Source: Viridibacterium curvum
GTDB lineage: Bacteria > Pseudomonadota > Gammaproteobacteria > Burkholderiales > Rhodocyclaceae
Direction: 5' to 3'
DNA length: 64,000 nt
Assembly (NCBI RefSeq): GCF_039544165.1
Contig: NZ_BAABLD010000017.1
Location: 620,001 to 684,000, forward strand
Under the pieces are notes generated by a model. It had not been told where the DNA came from, did no database searches, and saw nothing but the letters and a program-made list of their open reading frames with translations. The position numbers and the translations under genes were made by a program. Below are positions 1 through 8,870 of this stretch, piece after piece; position 1 is the stretch's first letter, and each line of letters begins with the position of its first letter.

Positions 1-2532
1 CACCTCTGTTCTGTCCGCATCAATCCAGAGAGCTGGCCTCATTGGAACGATGGCCTCTCGCCCCGGGAAGACAAGCCAGAAACGCTCGGGGTGTTTCAGC
101 CCCTCCATGCTCCACGCACCAGTAGGCACCCCCTCGCTCAGACTTTGAACAAGCGAAACCGACTCCCTAACCGGGCTCGTCAAAGGCGCTGCAAACATGC
201 AGATTGAACGCAGGTCGTCGGACGACAGCCTGATCATCTCCTCATCAGGTATGCGCAGCGTGCGCTCAGTCGTTCCTTCAAGTCCGGCCACATATCGCGC
301 GACATCCAGCACACACATAACCTTGCCGCCCACCCGGAGAGACACCCGAACATAGGCATCCAGATCAGAGGTGAATCCAATCAATGCCTCGATGTTTCGT
401 TGAAAATCAATCAATCGAAACTCGGCGAGTCCGTTCTCGGGTAGTTGCAAGCGAATCTCATCGCTGAGGGATCCAGTGCCTGATCGTTCATTGCAAAGCA
501 ACGCCAGATGCAATGAATACTGTTTGGGCGCACTGGGGTTTTGATCGAAAATTCGCAGACGAATCCCCGACAGCGCAGACAGGACAAGCCGCTCCCGGTC
601 GCGCATCGGCGTCCCTTGAGGGTCAAAGAAGCGCCCGCCCGAACTCGGAAATGGCAGAGCGAAGACTGCCTCGGCCGCCCCCCACCCCACACTGACACGT
701 ATCGATTCAGGTGGAGCCCCCCCATTGGACCGGAGGTGCAGTTCGGAGGCCTCCGCCTCCCTCACAACGCGAGCCGTGACCTCGCAACTCAAGCAGGCTA
801 CGTTCGGCGCATCAAAACCTTTCAGTCGCACGCGCCCTTCTTGAATGCTGCTGCCCGAGCCGAACTCGATCGTTGCGCCTTCACTCAGAATCAGCATGCG
901 AAAACGAGCACATGTCTCGCCGGACTGAACCACTATTGCATCGACGATGCCACGCGCGGCGTGAGCATCCAGCGCCCGGCCACTGCCAGCCTCCCTCCAG
1001 ATAATCTCGCTGGTCGGTACACGTAAGGCTTCTCCGCTCTCCATGATCCGGTAAAGCTTGGGGACACCACGAAACGCTGGCATGCGCGCAGGTTGCCAAG
1101 GCAAGCGCCGCCCTTCCCAGGAATACATTTCAGAAAGTCGCGCACTTTGCCCACAGCGAACGAGATAGACCTGATCAGCCAACGTGAGCGTCGCGCTCCC
1201 TTCAATGGCAAACACCTCGCGCTGCATCTGCTCGGCTCCTGCTGAAGCCAAGCGCCCACAACTAAGCACGCTCGAACTTGCATCCGCTGGTTCTACGATC
1301 CAGCCCTCAGCCACGGCAACGCGCAGCATTCGATCAGGCAATCGCGCGCCGCCTTGCGCCAGGAAACTCCATGTCCCGTCGCGTTCCGCAAACACCCAAG
1401 GCAGGTCAGACGAAAGTGCCGCGCCACCTGGCACGGGGATTGGTCCATCACTCACGATGCTGGCGCGGTGGCGCAGTACCAGACAAACCTCATCGCATAC
1501 CAAACTCTCAGGCAACACGCGATCAGCGCCATCCAGCCTGACGGCGCCCTCATGCCCCAACACCAGACGTCCACTCAACCAGGGATCCGCCAACTCGGCA
1601 AAAGGATCGATGCTGAAAAAGCTGGGCAACTTTTCTGGTGCCAATCTGAAGCTTTGTGCCAGCTCTTCAACCGTCACGTTTCGCTTCGTACGCAATGTAG
1701 CGCGCAGACGAAAACCGCCACTGCCCCCCTCAAACAGCGTGCGCTCCAAAGAGAACACCCGGCCACCGCTCGTGGGCTGCTGCAGCACAGCCTCCTTCAC
1801 CAGATCAGCCAACAGTGGCTTCGCTGCAGACTCCTCCAGCGAGATAGGAAATCGATCCATCCAGGCGGGGTCATGCCGTTGCAGCGTCGCCAGAACGTCG
1901 CCGCCTGCTTCCAGTCTGAACTCCCGACGCAATTCAAGCGCGGTCAGTACCATCTGGGCCAACAACAGGTAGATCTCCTCGTGCCTCAGGCTATCGGGCA
2001 GTGAGGCCGCCCGCTCTCGCACCACGTCCACCAGTTGCTCTTCACCCCATCCATAACGAGCCGCCAGACGCAGCGCATGGAGCAGGATGCCACTCAGCTT
2101 GCCAGTACCTTGCCCCAGAGCCTTGAGGGGCAGCCCACCATGGGCGACGATGGCGCCGAAGTACATCTTGCCAACGCCTGATGGTCGATGTTTCCAATAT
2201 CCCAGACCACGCTCTACACACGTGGTGCGCTTGTTTGCATCTACCGCTGTCAGGTAGCCCAGTGCATGAAAAATCGGGTCCCACCTCCAGGCTCCTCCCC
2301 GATATTCCCGATGCCACCACTCGGAGGCGAAGAGCACAAACTGCGCGCAAAAGAAGGTGCTACGCGTCGCCAATTGCTCAAACGACGCAGCGGCGAGGCT
2401 CTCACGCAAGCTGTCTGCCAGGGTGGCGAACTCGTCCCCCTTGAGCCGATACGCATATAGCATCCGCTTGTCTGCTCCCTGCAGACCACGCGCACCGAAG
2501 AATCCCTGCAACCATCCGGCTTGAGAACTCAT
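1..2532 (-). CDS. STY4851/ECs_5259-family large protein, C-terminus cut by window edge
   Basis: The frame is open without a stop from ATG at 2532 to base 1 (844 codons), so the gene runs off the left edge. A GAGGAG ribosome site lies 7-8 bases before the ATG. The N-terminus (residues 1-45: WLQGFFGARGL..., then YAYRLKGDEFATLADSL) resembles the family annotated STY4851/ECs_5259, proteins of roughly 1100-1200 residues found in defence islands. That assignment is from memory of the family. The rest is beta-rich with no catalytic motif that I recognise and no signal peptide. I suspect, without proof, that this family is the DruH component of Druantia type III; if so, a very long DruE-type helicase gene should lie just left of base 1. 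It starts 31 bases after the stop of the RmuC remnant and is probably co-transcribed with it. Confidence 0.65.
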   Translation of the reverse strand, partial: MSSQAGWLQGFFGARGLQGADKRMLYAYRLKGDEFATLADSLRESLAAASFEQLATRSTFFCAQFVLFASEWWHREYRGGAWRWDPIFHALGYLTAVDANKRTTCVERGLGYWKHRPSGVGKMYFGAIVAHGGLPLKALGQGTGKLSGILLHALRLAARYGWGEEQLVDVVRERAASLPDSLRHEEIYLLLAQMVLTALELRREFRLEAGGDVLATLQRHDPAWMDRFPISLEESAAKPLLADLVKEAVLQQPTSGGRVFSLERTLFEGGSGGFRLRATLRTKRNVTVEELAQSFRLAPEKLPSFFSIDPFAELADPWLSGRLVLGHEGAVRLDGADRVLPESLVCDEVCLVLRHRASIVSDGPIPVPGGAALSSDLPWVFAERDGTWSFLAQGGARLPDRMLRVAVAEGWIVEPADASSSVLSCGRLASAGAEQMQREVFAIEGSATLTLADQVYLVRCGQSARLSEMYSWEGRRLPWQPARMPAFRGVPKLYRIMESGEALRVPTSEIIWREAGSGRALDAHAARGIVDAIVVQSGETCARFRMLILSEGATIEFGSGSSIQEGRVRLKGFDAPNVACLSCEVTARVVREAEASELHLRSNGGAPPESIRVSVGWGAAEAVFALPFPSSGGRFFDPQGTPMRDRERLVLSALSGIRLRIFDQNPSAPKQYSLHLALLCNERSGTGSLSDEIRLQLPENGLAEFRLIDFQRNIEALIGFTSDLDAYVRVSLRVGGKVMCVLDVARYVAGLEGTTERTLRIPDEEMIRLSSDDLRSICMFAAPLTSPVRESVSLVQSLSEGVPTGAWSMEGLKHPERFWLVFPGREAIVPMRPALWIDADRTEV

Positions 2533-2562
2533 TGACTCGCTCCTCGATATTGTCTGGAATCG

Positions 2563-2952
2563 TCAGCCTATGCGGGCTTCGGTTCCTTCTTCTGCAGCCA
2601 ACTCCAGGCCGTGCATCAGCGGCGCCGGCAAGGTCTTGCTTGACTTGACCCCAAGCGCCCGCACCTTTTCGACCTGGCTGATAAGACACCCTCGGCCGGA
2701 AGCCAGCTTGCCATGAGCATCCTGATATGCCTTTTGTGCCTGCTCAATCCGCTTCCCTGCATCCTCCATATTCTCAACGAATCCTACGAATTCGTCATAC
2801 AGCTTCGCACACTGCTCGGCAATCGCCTGTGCATTCCGATTTTGGTGCTGCAGCACCATATCCAGCACCTGCGATGGGATACGACGCTGCTGCATGCGCC
2901 GCTGTGCGTGGTTAGTCAGGGGGAAGGAATCAAACTCGACATTGCTATGCAT
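2563..2952 (-). pseudogene. Chimeric RmuC C-terminal remnant behind a DUF4258-like N-terminus
   Basis: I prefer ATG 2952 (129 residues) over the longer frame from 2979 because AGGAG sits 8 bases before it. Residues about 12-36 (LTNHAQRRMQQRRIPSQVLD) look like the N-terminus of small DUF4258-type proteins. From about residue 37 onward (QNRNAQAIAEQ, KLYDEFVGFVENMEDAGKR, GKLASGRGCLISQ, LGVKSSKTLP) the sequence is the C-terminal tail of the recombination protein RmuC. The nuclease-like core of RmuC is absent. The change falls near base 2844. The best reading is a deletion that fused the start of one gene to the end of rmuC in frame. It may still make a short helical protein, but RmuC function is unlikely. 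It lies between the MORC-like gene and the STY4851-family gene. Confidence 0.7.
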
Positions 2953-3171
2953 GGCATGAACTCCTGAAGTTGATGCCATGCACCTGCGACAAACGTGCCT
3001 GCCATTGCAGCAGACAACAACTCAAACCAAATCAGTTAGTTACATGCACTCTCGGATATGCCGCCTGCCACGCAACGTAAATCTCTTTACCAAAACATAA
3101 TATTGTTGAGCAACGACTTTCCCCTGCAATTGCTAGAAAGGGCCCGATTTCATTGCCTCCTGCAATACGCG

Positions 3172-4926
3172 TCAGTTCTGGCCGGTCTTCAACTGCCATT
3201 CGATCAGACGTCGCGCTGTGGCGATCACGTCCAGATATGACAGTACGCGAACATTGGGCTCCAGGTCTTTCTGCGGAAAATCGGGGGAGCGCTTGCCGCC
3301 AATCAACAGCACTTCGATGGGCTTGTTCATCACCTTGTGCAAGTCATGGCGATATCCGGTTGCTTGCTGGTAGTCGTCGTGATTGAGGGGATGGCTTGGG
3401 CGCTTGAACTCGATCAGCAACGCAGCCCCATCGAGGTTCTCGTTCAGCAGGAGATCGGGGCGATCCTTTGCACGTTGTCCCGTAAATTTCTTGTCCAGAT
3501 AGTCCTCAGATTGACGGGCGAGCGTCCTGTTCGAGCTGAACAGACTGTATTGCGCACCAAGCAACCAGAGGTTCTTCTCAATGGCCTTGTGCATTTGGGC
3601 TTCAAGCGTTTTCGGGTCGCGCGCGAGGGCCTCAAGCTTATCCAGGAATGCTTGCCGCGCCTTGGCTTGCTCGACGAGATGAGCCATGTCTGCCAGACCA
3701 AAATCTGCTAACGCTTCAGCCACTGCAACCACATCACTGCGTTCCGCTTCAGCAATGTGGCGAAGAACTGTCCCATAGTCGGCGTTTTCAATCGCCTCAA
3801 GCAAAACGTAGATGTATGGCTCAATCTTTTCCGGTGCGTCCCCGTAAAAGCGATCCAGCACTCTCTCTATTGCACGCTGCGCGTACTCCCGTCGGTACTC
3901 CGGTAGCTCGGCCAGTCGCTCATGAACCGTGCGCTTCAATCTCGCCTGGGCTAGTTGAATGTCGCGCCTGTAGCGCGATTCAAATGCTGATGTCAGCATC
4001 GGCTGAACCGTCTCGACCAGCTTGGTCAACAGCTCGCTGTTCTCAATGATGCTGTCCCAGCCCGCCGTAACGTGATCATGCAAACCATCGGCATCTATTT
4101 CGCCATAGAGCTTCTTCAAGAGCTTCTGCGGAAAATCGTCTCGCTCATCCAAGCCGAAGAACGAAGGCTTCCCAATGGCCTTGCCACCTACCTTAAGTAC
4201 GATTCCCGGCGCACGTGATACCGACTTGTTCTCCGCAATCGAAAAGCGCAAGCGCACATCGCCCACTCCCTCAACCTGGAGTGAAGTGTCCTGATAGCTA
4301 CCCTCCACGTCATCGACGCCCAATGGCTTGCCATCAACGTGAATGACGATGCCGGATTCGCGGCCATACTCCTGCAGCAAAACCTGCCGGAATTTTTTCG
4401 GGTCAGGCAGGGCGAAGCCCGCATGCAAGCCGCCCAAGACAATCCGCGTACCATGCTTATCTCCGGGGCATGATTCGGACGCGATGTCGATGGGAAGCTT
4501 CTCGATGTCCTCAACTCCGGCAAGGTCAACCAATCGCAGATCGAAACTGCTTTTCACGCCGCGAGCCCAGGTCTCAAGGCGCATCTCGGATGCTGCCATC
4601 AGGCCAGCGAACTTCCCGACTCCCTTCCTGCCCTTGACTCGCCGAGCCTTCCCGGCAGTCCGCTCGCCACGCGCAATTCGTCTATCGGCTGCGATATTCA
4701 GGTAGTGGCGGCGAACCTCTTCCTCTGTCATACCGGTGCCGTCATCCACGATTTCTATTGGCGAGTCCGACATCGGCTCGGGCAAGGAGATGTGGACGGA
4801 ATCCGCATCGGCGTCCCAGGCATTGTCGACCAGCTCTTTCAGCGCTCTTTCGGACGACGAGTACTCCTGACTGAGCAGATGCGCCAACCGGGAGCTAACT
4901 TGAAACTTGGCGGACCGTTTTGCCAT
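3172..4926 (-). CDS. MORC/MutL-like GHKL ATPase fused to a Shedu-like PD-(D/E)XK nuclease domain
   Basis: 584 residues with a strong ribosome site (AAGGAGG, 5 bases before ATG). The N-terminal GHKL ATPase has the N box at residues 31-40 (ELVDNAWDAD), DDGTGM at 61-66 and the glycine-rich GRKGVGKFAG at 99-108, as in MORC and MutL. A helical middle leads to a C-terminal domain (about 455-570) with RPDLLL at 489-494 and LIEFKR at 504-509. This is the D...ExK pattern of PD-(D/E)XK nucleases, closest in look to the DUF4263/Shedu nuclease. An ATP-gated DNA clamp that cuts invading DNA is inferred from this fusion; MORC-like ATPases linked to restriction systems are an established theme. It follows the PLD-like gene after 110 bases and has its own strong ribosome site, so it may be a separate unit. 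No signal peptide; cytoplasmic. Confidence 0.8.
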   Translation of the reverse strand: MAKRSAKFQVSSRLAHLLSQEYSSSERALKELVDNAWDADADSVHISLPEPMSDSPIEIVDDGTGMTEEEVRRHYLNIAADRRIARGERTAGKARRVKGRKGVGKFAGLMAASEMRLETWARGVKSSFDLRLVDLAGVEDIEKLPIDIASESCPGDKHGTRIVLGGLHAGFALPDPKKFRQVLLQEYGRESGIVIHVDGKPLGVDDVEGSYQDTSLQVEGVGDVRLRFSIAENKSVSRAPGIVLKVGGKAIGKPSFFGLDERDDFPQKLLKKLYGEIDADGLHDHVTAGWDSIIENSELLTKLVETVQPMLTSAFESRYRRDIQLAQARLKRTVHERLAELPEYRREYAQRAIERVLDRFYGDAPEKIEPYIYVLLEAIENADYGTVLRHIAEAERSDVVAVAEALADFGLADMAHLVEQAKARQAFLDKLEALARDPKTLEAQMHKAIEKNLWLLGAQYSLFSSNRTLARQSEDYLDKKFTGQRAKDRPDLLLNENLDGAALLIEFKRPSHPLNHDDYQQATGYRHDLHKVMNKPIEVLLIGGKRSPDFPQKDLEPNVRVLSYLDVIATARRLIEWQLKTGQN

Positions 4927-5036
4927 GGGGCCTCCTTGTAGTGAGTACTTCGGATATCAAGGCGGGGATATCAGCCCTTAGGAATGCCATCGCTATGCAA
5001 TTTTCAGCCGTCGAAAAGCGGCTCCGCAGCCAGCAA

Positions 5037-6035
5037 TCAAGCTAGGCCTTCAACGCGCACTGGATTGCCGATGATCGATACATCCTTCTTCTCTGCATAC
5101 TGCCTCCAGCGTCCCTCATAGACGCCCTTTGACATCGGTTGCAGATCATCTCTGGCGTTATGCCCAGCTCCGCTCGAGAAATCATCCAGTCCATACGGAG
5201 CGATGACTCCACCTGCATCGGTGAGTACGAAGCGGTTGTGAAATGAGTCACCGGACGGCGGGTTTTCAAGGCAGTAGAACTCGACGACCGCCCCTTTTGG
5301 TAAGTGTGCCGGCAGAAACTTAATCGCCTTGCTAGTCAGATCTGCTGCGACTTTCGCCTTCTGATCTGCAGTGAACTCACCGTCTCGCGACCGATGCGCC
5401 TGATAGACGTTGGTCATAATTGAAACTGAAGGCCAAGTTCCGATGCAACGAGACGGCCCGAAAGCAATCTTCATCATCTCCGTGAAAGTTGCGAGATAGC
5501 GTGGTTCGGAAGGGTCAAAGTAAGGGTCTATGAGCGCAATCCTGTTTGCAACCTTAAGCAGGGGCGCGACAGCCTGAGCAATTTCTGTAGCCGTCTTTCG
5601 TGCCGAGGCAATGGTTGGTAGATACCACCTGCCATCCCGAATATCGTCAATAACGTTCGGCGTGATGACCGAAGCGCAAGAGCCATCGCCAGTGTGGGAA
5701 GCCATGATGGCGTGAAAAGGACGCGATGAATGCTCCGTCACAGCCTCATCGAGCCAGCTTTTGCTTTCGTCTATCGTCCTGTTTCGCCTGACTGTGTGGT
5801 CAGTCAGTAGCTGGACGTAGGCCTCGAATGCGGGCTGGGCATTCTGAAAATCCAGCGACGTGTCGTCATATCCGAAGTACTTGTAAAACTCGCCGTAAGC
5901 CTGGCCTTTCCAATCTCTGGGAAAGTCCGACAGAAGCCGGCGCTGATCCATTCCGAATTGACCGACAACTCTCCCCGTTTCATTGATAGCCCAATTGACT
6001 ACAAGGCTGGGATCCAGTGCGTACTCGTAGATCAA
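5037..6035 (-). CDS. Phospholipase-D-like (MIT_C-type) putative effector, partner of the DUF3696 ATPase
   Basis: 332 residues, starting at TTG that overlaps the TGA of the upstream ATPase gene by 4 bases, so translation is probably coupled. The first 160 residues match nothing I recognise. The C-terminal half has a hydrophobic strand ending in LIDPYFD (residues 168-174) and, later, FHNRFVLTD (265-273) followed by PYGLDD (280-285). This spacing recalls the PLD-like fold of MIT_C-type domains, where HxK/R and the Asp cluster form a phosphodiester-binding site. Only one HxR motif is visible, so a dimeric active site or a non-catalytic binding role are both possible. No signal peptide or membrane segment is seen. 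Coupling to an AAA ATPase inside a restriction operon suggests an anti-phage effector; this is inference. Confidence 0.6.
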   Translation of the reverse strand: MIYEYALDPSLVVNWAINETGRVVGQFGMDQRRLLSDFPRDWKGQAYGEFYKYFGYDDTSLDFQNAQPAFEAYVQLLTDHTVRRNRTIDESKSWLDEAVTEHSSRPFHAIMASHTGDGSCASVITPNVIDDIRDGRWYLPTIASARKTATEIAQAVAPLLKVANRIALIDPYFDPSEPRYLATFTEMMKIAFGPSRCIGTWPSVSIMTNVYQAHRSRDGEFTADQKAKVAADLTSKAIKFLPAHLPKGAVVEFYCLENPPSGDSFHNRFVLTDAGGVIAPYGLDDFSSGAGHNARDDLQPMSKGVYEGRWRQYAEKKDVSIIGNPVRVEGLA

Positions 6036-7720
6036 GATGCATCCCCCGCACTGCCAGCCTCCATGCGGCGACGCACCTCAGGTGGTAAAGCCTCACGCAT
6101 CCGCTCGGGGAAAAAACCACGCGGCCAGCGGTCGTTGAATTTACCGTTGGCATCAACGCCAATGGAGTGGGCGATAACGCCGCCATCTTGGCCCTTTTCC
6201 AGATAGACGATATTCACGTCATCTGGCGTCACAGCAGATGCGCCTTCCGGCAGTGAGCCTTCGGTAGTTTCCTTGATACGGCGCAGCAGGCGCAGGATCA
6301 GGTGTTCGCTGTGGGTTTCGAGCAGGAAGCTCAGGCCGCGCTCGATGGCGCCGTCGATGAAGAGATCGCCGAGGCCGACTTGCACTGCCGGGTGGACGTG
6401 GAGTTCGGGTTGCTCGATGGAGACGATGCTGGCGCGGTCGTCTTGCGCGGCGACCACGACGGGGACCACCTGCGAGATGCCAACGCCGATATCCAGCGCC
6501 TGGTGCTTCAGACCTGCTGCGTCAACAAGGGATAAGCGCGGTTTTGGGCGGCCAAGTGGTGCGCCGGTGTCGGTGTCGATCTCCTGCACTTCGGTACGCA
6601 GGAAGCCATAGCCGGTATTCAGCTTGTCGGCGTCGCGCAGCCAATCGCTGCAGCGCTCCAACATCTCGTTTGAGCGCACGAGCAGAGCCTCCCACGCAGC
6701 CATACCGTCTGCCCAAGCCGATTCGTTTTTTGTCAGTGAAGCCTCAAAGCCACGCGGAGGCACACGGCGCAGCGGGCCGACATAGCGAGCGGCCTGCAAT
6801 TGATCGCGGAGAAGCATCGCGGGGCCGACGGTAAGCCAGGTCAGAAATGCCGTGAACTCCCGCGCGACGTAAATATTCTGGGCGCCCTGAACGCCCGAGA
6901 CCGGAATGTTGAGCATGCGCTCCAAGCGGGGCAAGGCACTGCCAAAACCATGCAGCCATGACCGCAAACCTGCACCCGGGCGCTCCATACCTGCATCGCG
7001 CACTGCAGCGAGAATACTGGGCAATACAGATACCCTAGGGCGTTGCCCGTCGGGCAACAACGGTGAGCCTTCGCCGGCGGGAATGTCGGACTCCGCCACC
7101 CAGTCGTCCAACAGAGCCAGCGCGGCATCGGCCTCCTCATCTTCCTCTGTCTGCTCGCGCAGAAAGATCGAGTTCTCGCGATTGATCTGCATCGTCACAT
7201 CGCGACCCGTCGGCGAGCCCTCCAGACGAACGCACCAACTGCCATTGATGCCGACCTCATACTTGGTGACAACGGCTGTATTCCGCAACGGTTGCCATGC
7301 GATTTCCAAGCGCACACTGGCATCTAAAACCGCACCACGAATCTCATACAGCTCCGAGTAAAAATCGTGGGTTTCATTCGATGCAACCCATTCGTCGAAG
7401 GACTCTGGTGTGATTTCAGGGAACGACTCTCCCCGCAGATCCATACCGATTTCGATCTCGATGCGTTTGGCTGGGTCACGGCCACATACAAGATTCAGGA
7501 AACCTCCCAGATCTACCGCCTCGCCGCCTTGTAGCGTGCGATCCGGGTTGAGGTTGTTGCGTTCAAGGATTTCGCGCACGTACTGCAATGCCTGCAGGAT
7601 CGTACTTTTGCCCGCGCTATTGGCGCCGAAGAGCAGCGTGATTGGGCGCAGATCGATACGAACTTCTTCTGAGAAGCCTTTGAAGTTCTTCAGTGCGATG
7701 GATTTGATGAGGGATGGCAT
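6032..7720 (-). CDS. AAA family ATPase, DUF3696 / OLD-like ABC-ATPase fold
   Basis: 562 residues. Walker A is GANSAGKST (about residues 32-40) after the start SIALKNFKGF, typical of SMC/RecF-like ATPases. Walker B is SIEQPELHVHP late in the protein, followed by a switch region LLETHSEHLILRLLRRI. The C-terminus (DVNIVYLEKGQDG ... GKFNDRWPRGFFPERM) is the DUF3696 signature. There is no TOPRIM nuclease as in OLD proteins, so the effector activity must lie in a partner. The gene starts 4 bases after hsdS stops, without a clear ribosome site, and overlaps the PLD-like gene by 4 bases. It is therefore in the restriction operon and translationally coupled. ATPases of this kind act as sensors or gates in several two-gene phage-defence systems, such as PARIS and Septu. 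Confidence 0.82.
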   Translation of the reverse strand: MPSLIKSIALKNFKGFSEEVRIDLRPITLLFGANSAGKSTILQALQYVREILERNNLNPDRTLQGGEAVDLGGFLNLVCGRDPAKRIEIEIGMDLRGESFPEITPESFDEWVASNETHDFYSELYEIRGAVLDASVRLEIAWQPLRNTAVVTKYEVGINGSWCVRLEGSPTGRDVTMQINRENSIFLREQTEEDEEADAALALLDDWVAESDIPAGEGSPLLPDGQRPRVSVLPSILAAVRDAGMERPGAGLRSWLHGFGSALPRLERMLNIPVSGVQGAQNIYVAREFTAFLTWLTVGPAMLLRDQLQAARYVGPLRRVPPRGFEASLTKNESAWADGMAAWEALLVRSNEMLERCSDWLRDADKLNTGYGFLRTEVQEIDTDTGAPLGRPKPRLSLVDAAGLKHQALDIGVGISQVVPVVVAAQDDRASIVSIEQPELHVHPAVQVGLGDLFIDGAIERGLSFLLETHSEHLILRLLRRIKETTEGSLPEGASAVTPDDVNIVYLEKGQDGGVIAHSIGVDANGKFNDRWPRGFFPERMREALPPEVRRRMEAGSAGDAS

Positions 7721-7724
7721 GTAA

Positions 7725-8870
7725 TCAGCTCAAAAGATCTAGGGAGAGTGCCGCGCTCAATTTGTCGCAGACCTCACCAGATTGCGAAAAAGTTTGCTCT
7801 ATTGCTCGCATCTTTTCGACCACGTTGGCGTAACGGTCTTGAAGATCAATCGGGGGTAGCATGATCTGGATGTTCTGCATTTCCTGCGCATTGATGTTCG
7901 CCATACCAACGATGGACTTGCACATGGATTGCAACGTGGCTTTGCCATGTGTGGAGTTCAGGTATGCCGACACGTAGTAAGGGTTGCCTCGTTCATTCAT
8001 GCGGACTCGGACCAGATAGCCGGCGATGGCCATCGTCTCGTCGCGGTCGTACACGGCAGTCTTTCCAACCAGTTCTTTGCTATTGGTCCGGTTGAAGAGC
8101 AGATCACCTTTGCGGGCGAGATACTTGTCTGCCACCTTCTCATCCAGATCTACATATTTGAGCGACGAGAGATTCAGTCGTCCTTCATAGGTCAGGTTGT
8201 TCATGCGCAGAATCGGGTACTGCCCCTCTGTTTCGTCGGCTTTTTCTGATGTCCCGTAATTGGCAGATGCCACCAGATCGCGGATCGTGCCGACCGGCCA
8301 ACCCTTCGGGTTGGTGACCGGGTCGCCGAACATGTCGAGGAAGACAGCGCGGAGGAAGTCGTCGGCGAGGCGGATGGCTTGCTGGCGTTTGCGGCGCAGG
8401 CTGTCGGCCTTGTCGAGAATGGCGGCGATGCGTTTTTGTTCCTTTAGCTCAGGCAGCGCGATTTCGATGCCTTCAAGCTTCTTTTTGGTGATGTGCTGAA
8501 GGCCCACCCCTCCATGCGCTTGATCAATCATTAAGTGCATGCTCGCATTGAGCGAGTGAAACAAGTACCTCTTATCTACGTCGTGACGGACTTTGACGTT
8601 GAAGATGTGTTGATTGAGGTAAGCATGGCCGCGCTCCCAAATGAACGCTCCAAATGATGTGCCCGGTGTTCCTGACCATGAGAACAGCAAATCACCAGTA
8701 TTGACGTGGAATTTTTCATCTACCGTTGAGTTGCAATAGTTAAATGGTTTGGTTTCGTCGTTCAGATTTTGAATCCGAACAATGGGCACTCCTGAAGTTT
8801 TCCAATCGTCAGCATTGAATGCTTTGCCGTTAACGAAATCGCATATTTCGCCAAGTTTCACGCCACTCAT
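7725..8870 (-). CDS. hsdS: Type I restriction-modification specificity subunit HsdS
   Basis: 381 residues with the two-repeat architecture of HsdS: target-recognition domain 1 (start VKLGEICDFVNGKAF, then VPIVRIQNLND), a conserved helix (ELKEQKRIAAILDKADSLRRKRQQAIRLADDF), target-recognition domain 2 (GWPVGTIRDLV ... YPILRMNNLTYEG) and a final helix. HsdS sets the bipartite DNA target of the HsdM2S methylase and of the HsdR2M2S nuclease. Start ATG overlaps the hsdM stop by 4 bases. The two recognition domains look full length, so the gene appears intact. No second, silent hsdS or inverted copy is seen nearby that would allow target switching. Confidence 0.95.
   Translation of the reverse strand: MSGVKLGEICDFVNGKAFNADDWKTSGVPIVRIQNLNDETKPFNYCNSTVDEKFHVNTGDLLFSWSGTPGTSFGAFIWERGHAYLNQHIFNVKVRHDVDKRYLFHSLNASMHLMIDQAHGGVGLQHITKKKLEGIEIALPELKEQKRIAAILDKADSLRRKRQQAIRLADDFLRAVFLDMFGDPVTNPKGWPVGTIRDLVASANYGTSEKADETEGQYPILRMNNLTYEGRLNLSSLKYVDLDEKVADKYLARKGDLLFNRTNSKELVGKTAVYDRDETMAIAGYLVRVRMNERGNPYYVSAYLNSTHGKATLQSMCKSIVGMANINAQEMQNIQIMLPPIDLQDRYANVVEKMRAIEQTFSQSGEVCDKLSAALSLDLLS

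Noticed and set aside
4927..5036. Terminator or sigma54 promoter between the PLD-like and MORC-like genes
   Set aside because: A small GGCT/AGCC stem with TTTT and two GATATC copies are present, but none reaches the match needed; no GG-N10-GC motif seen.
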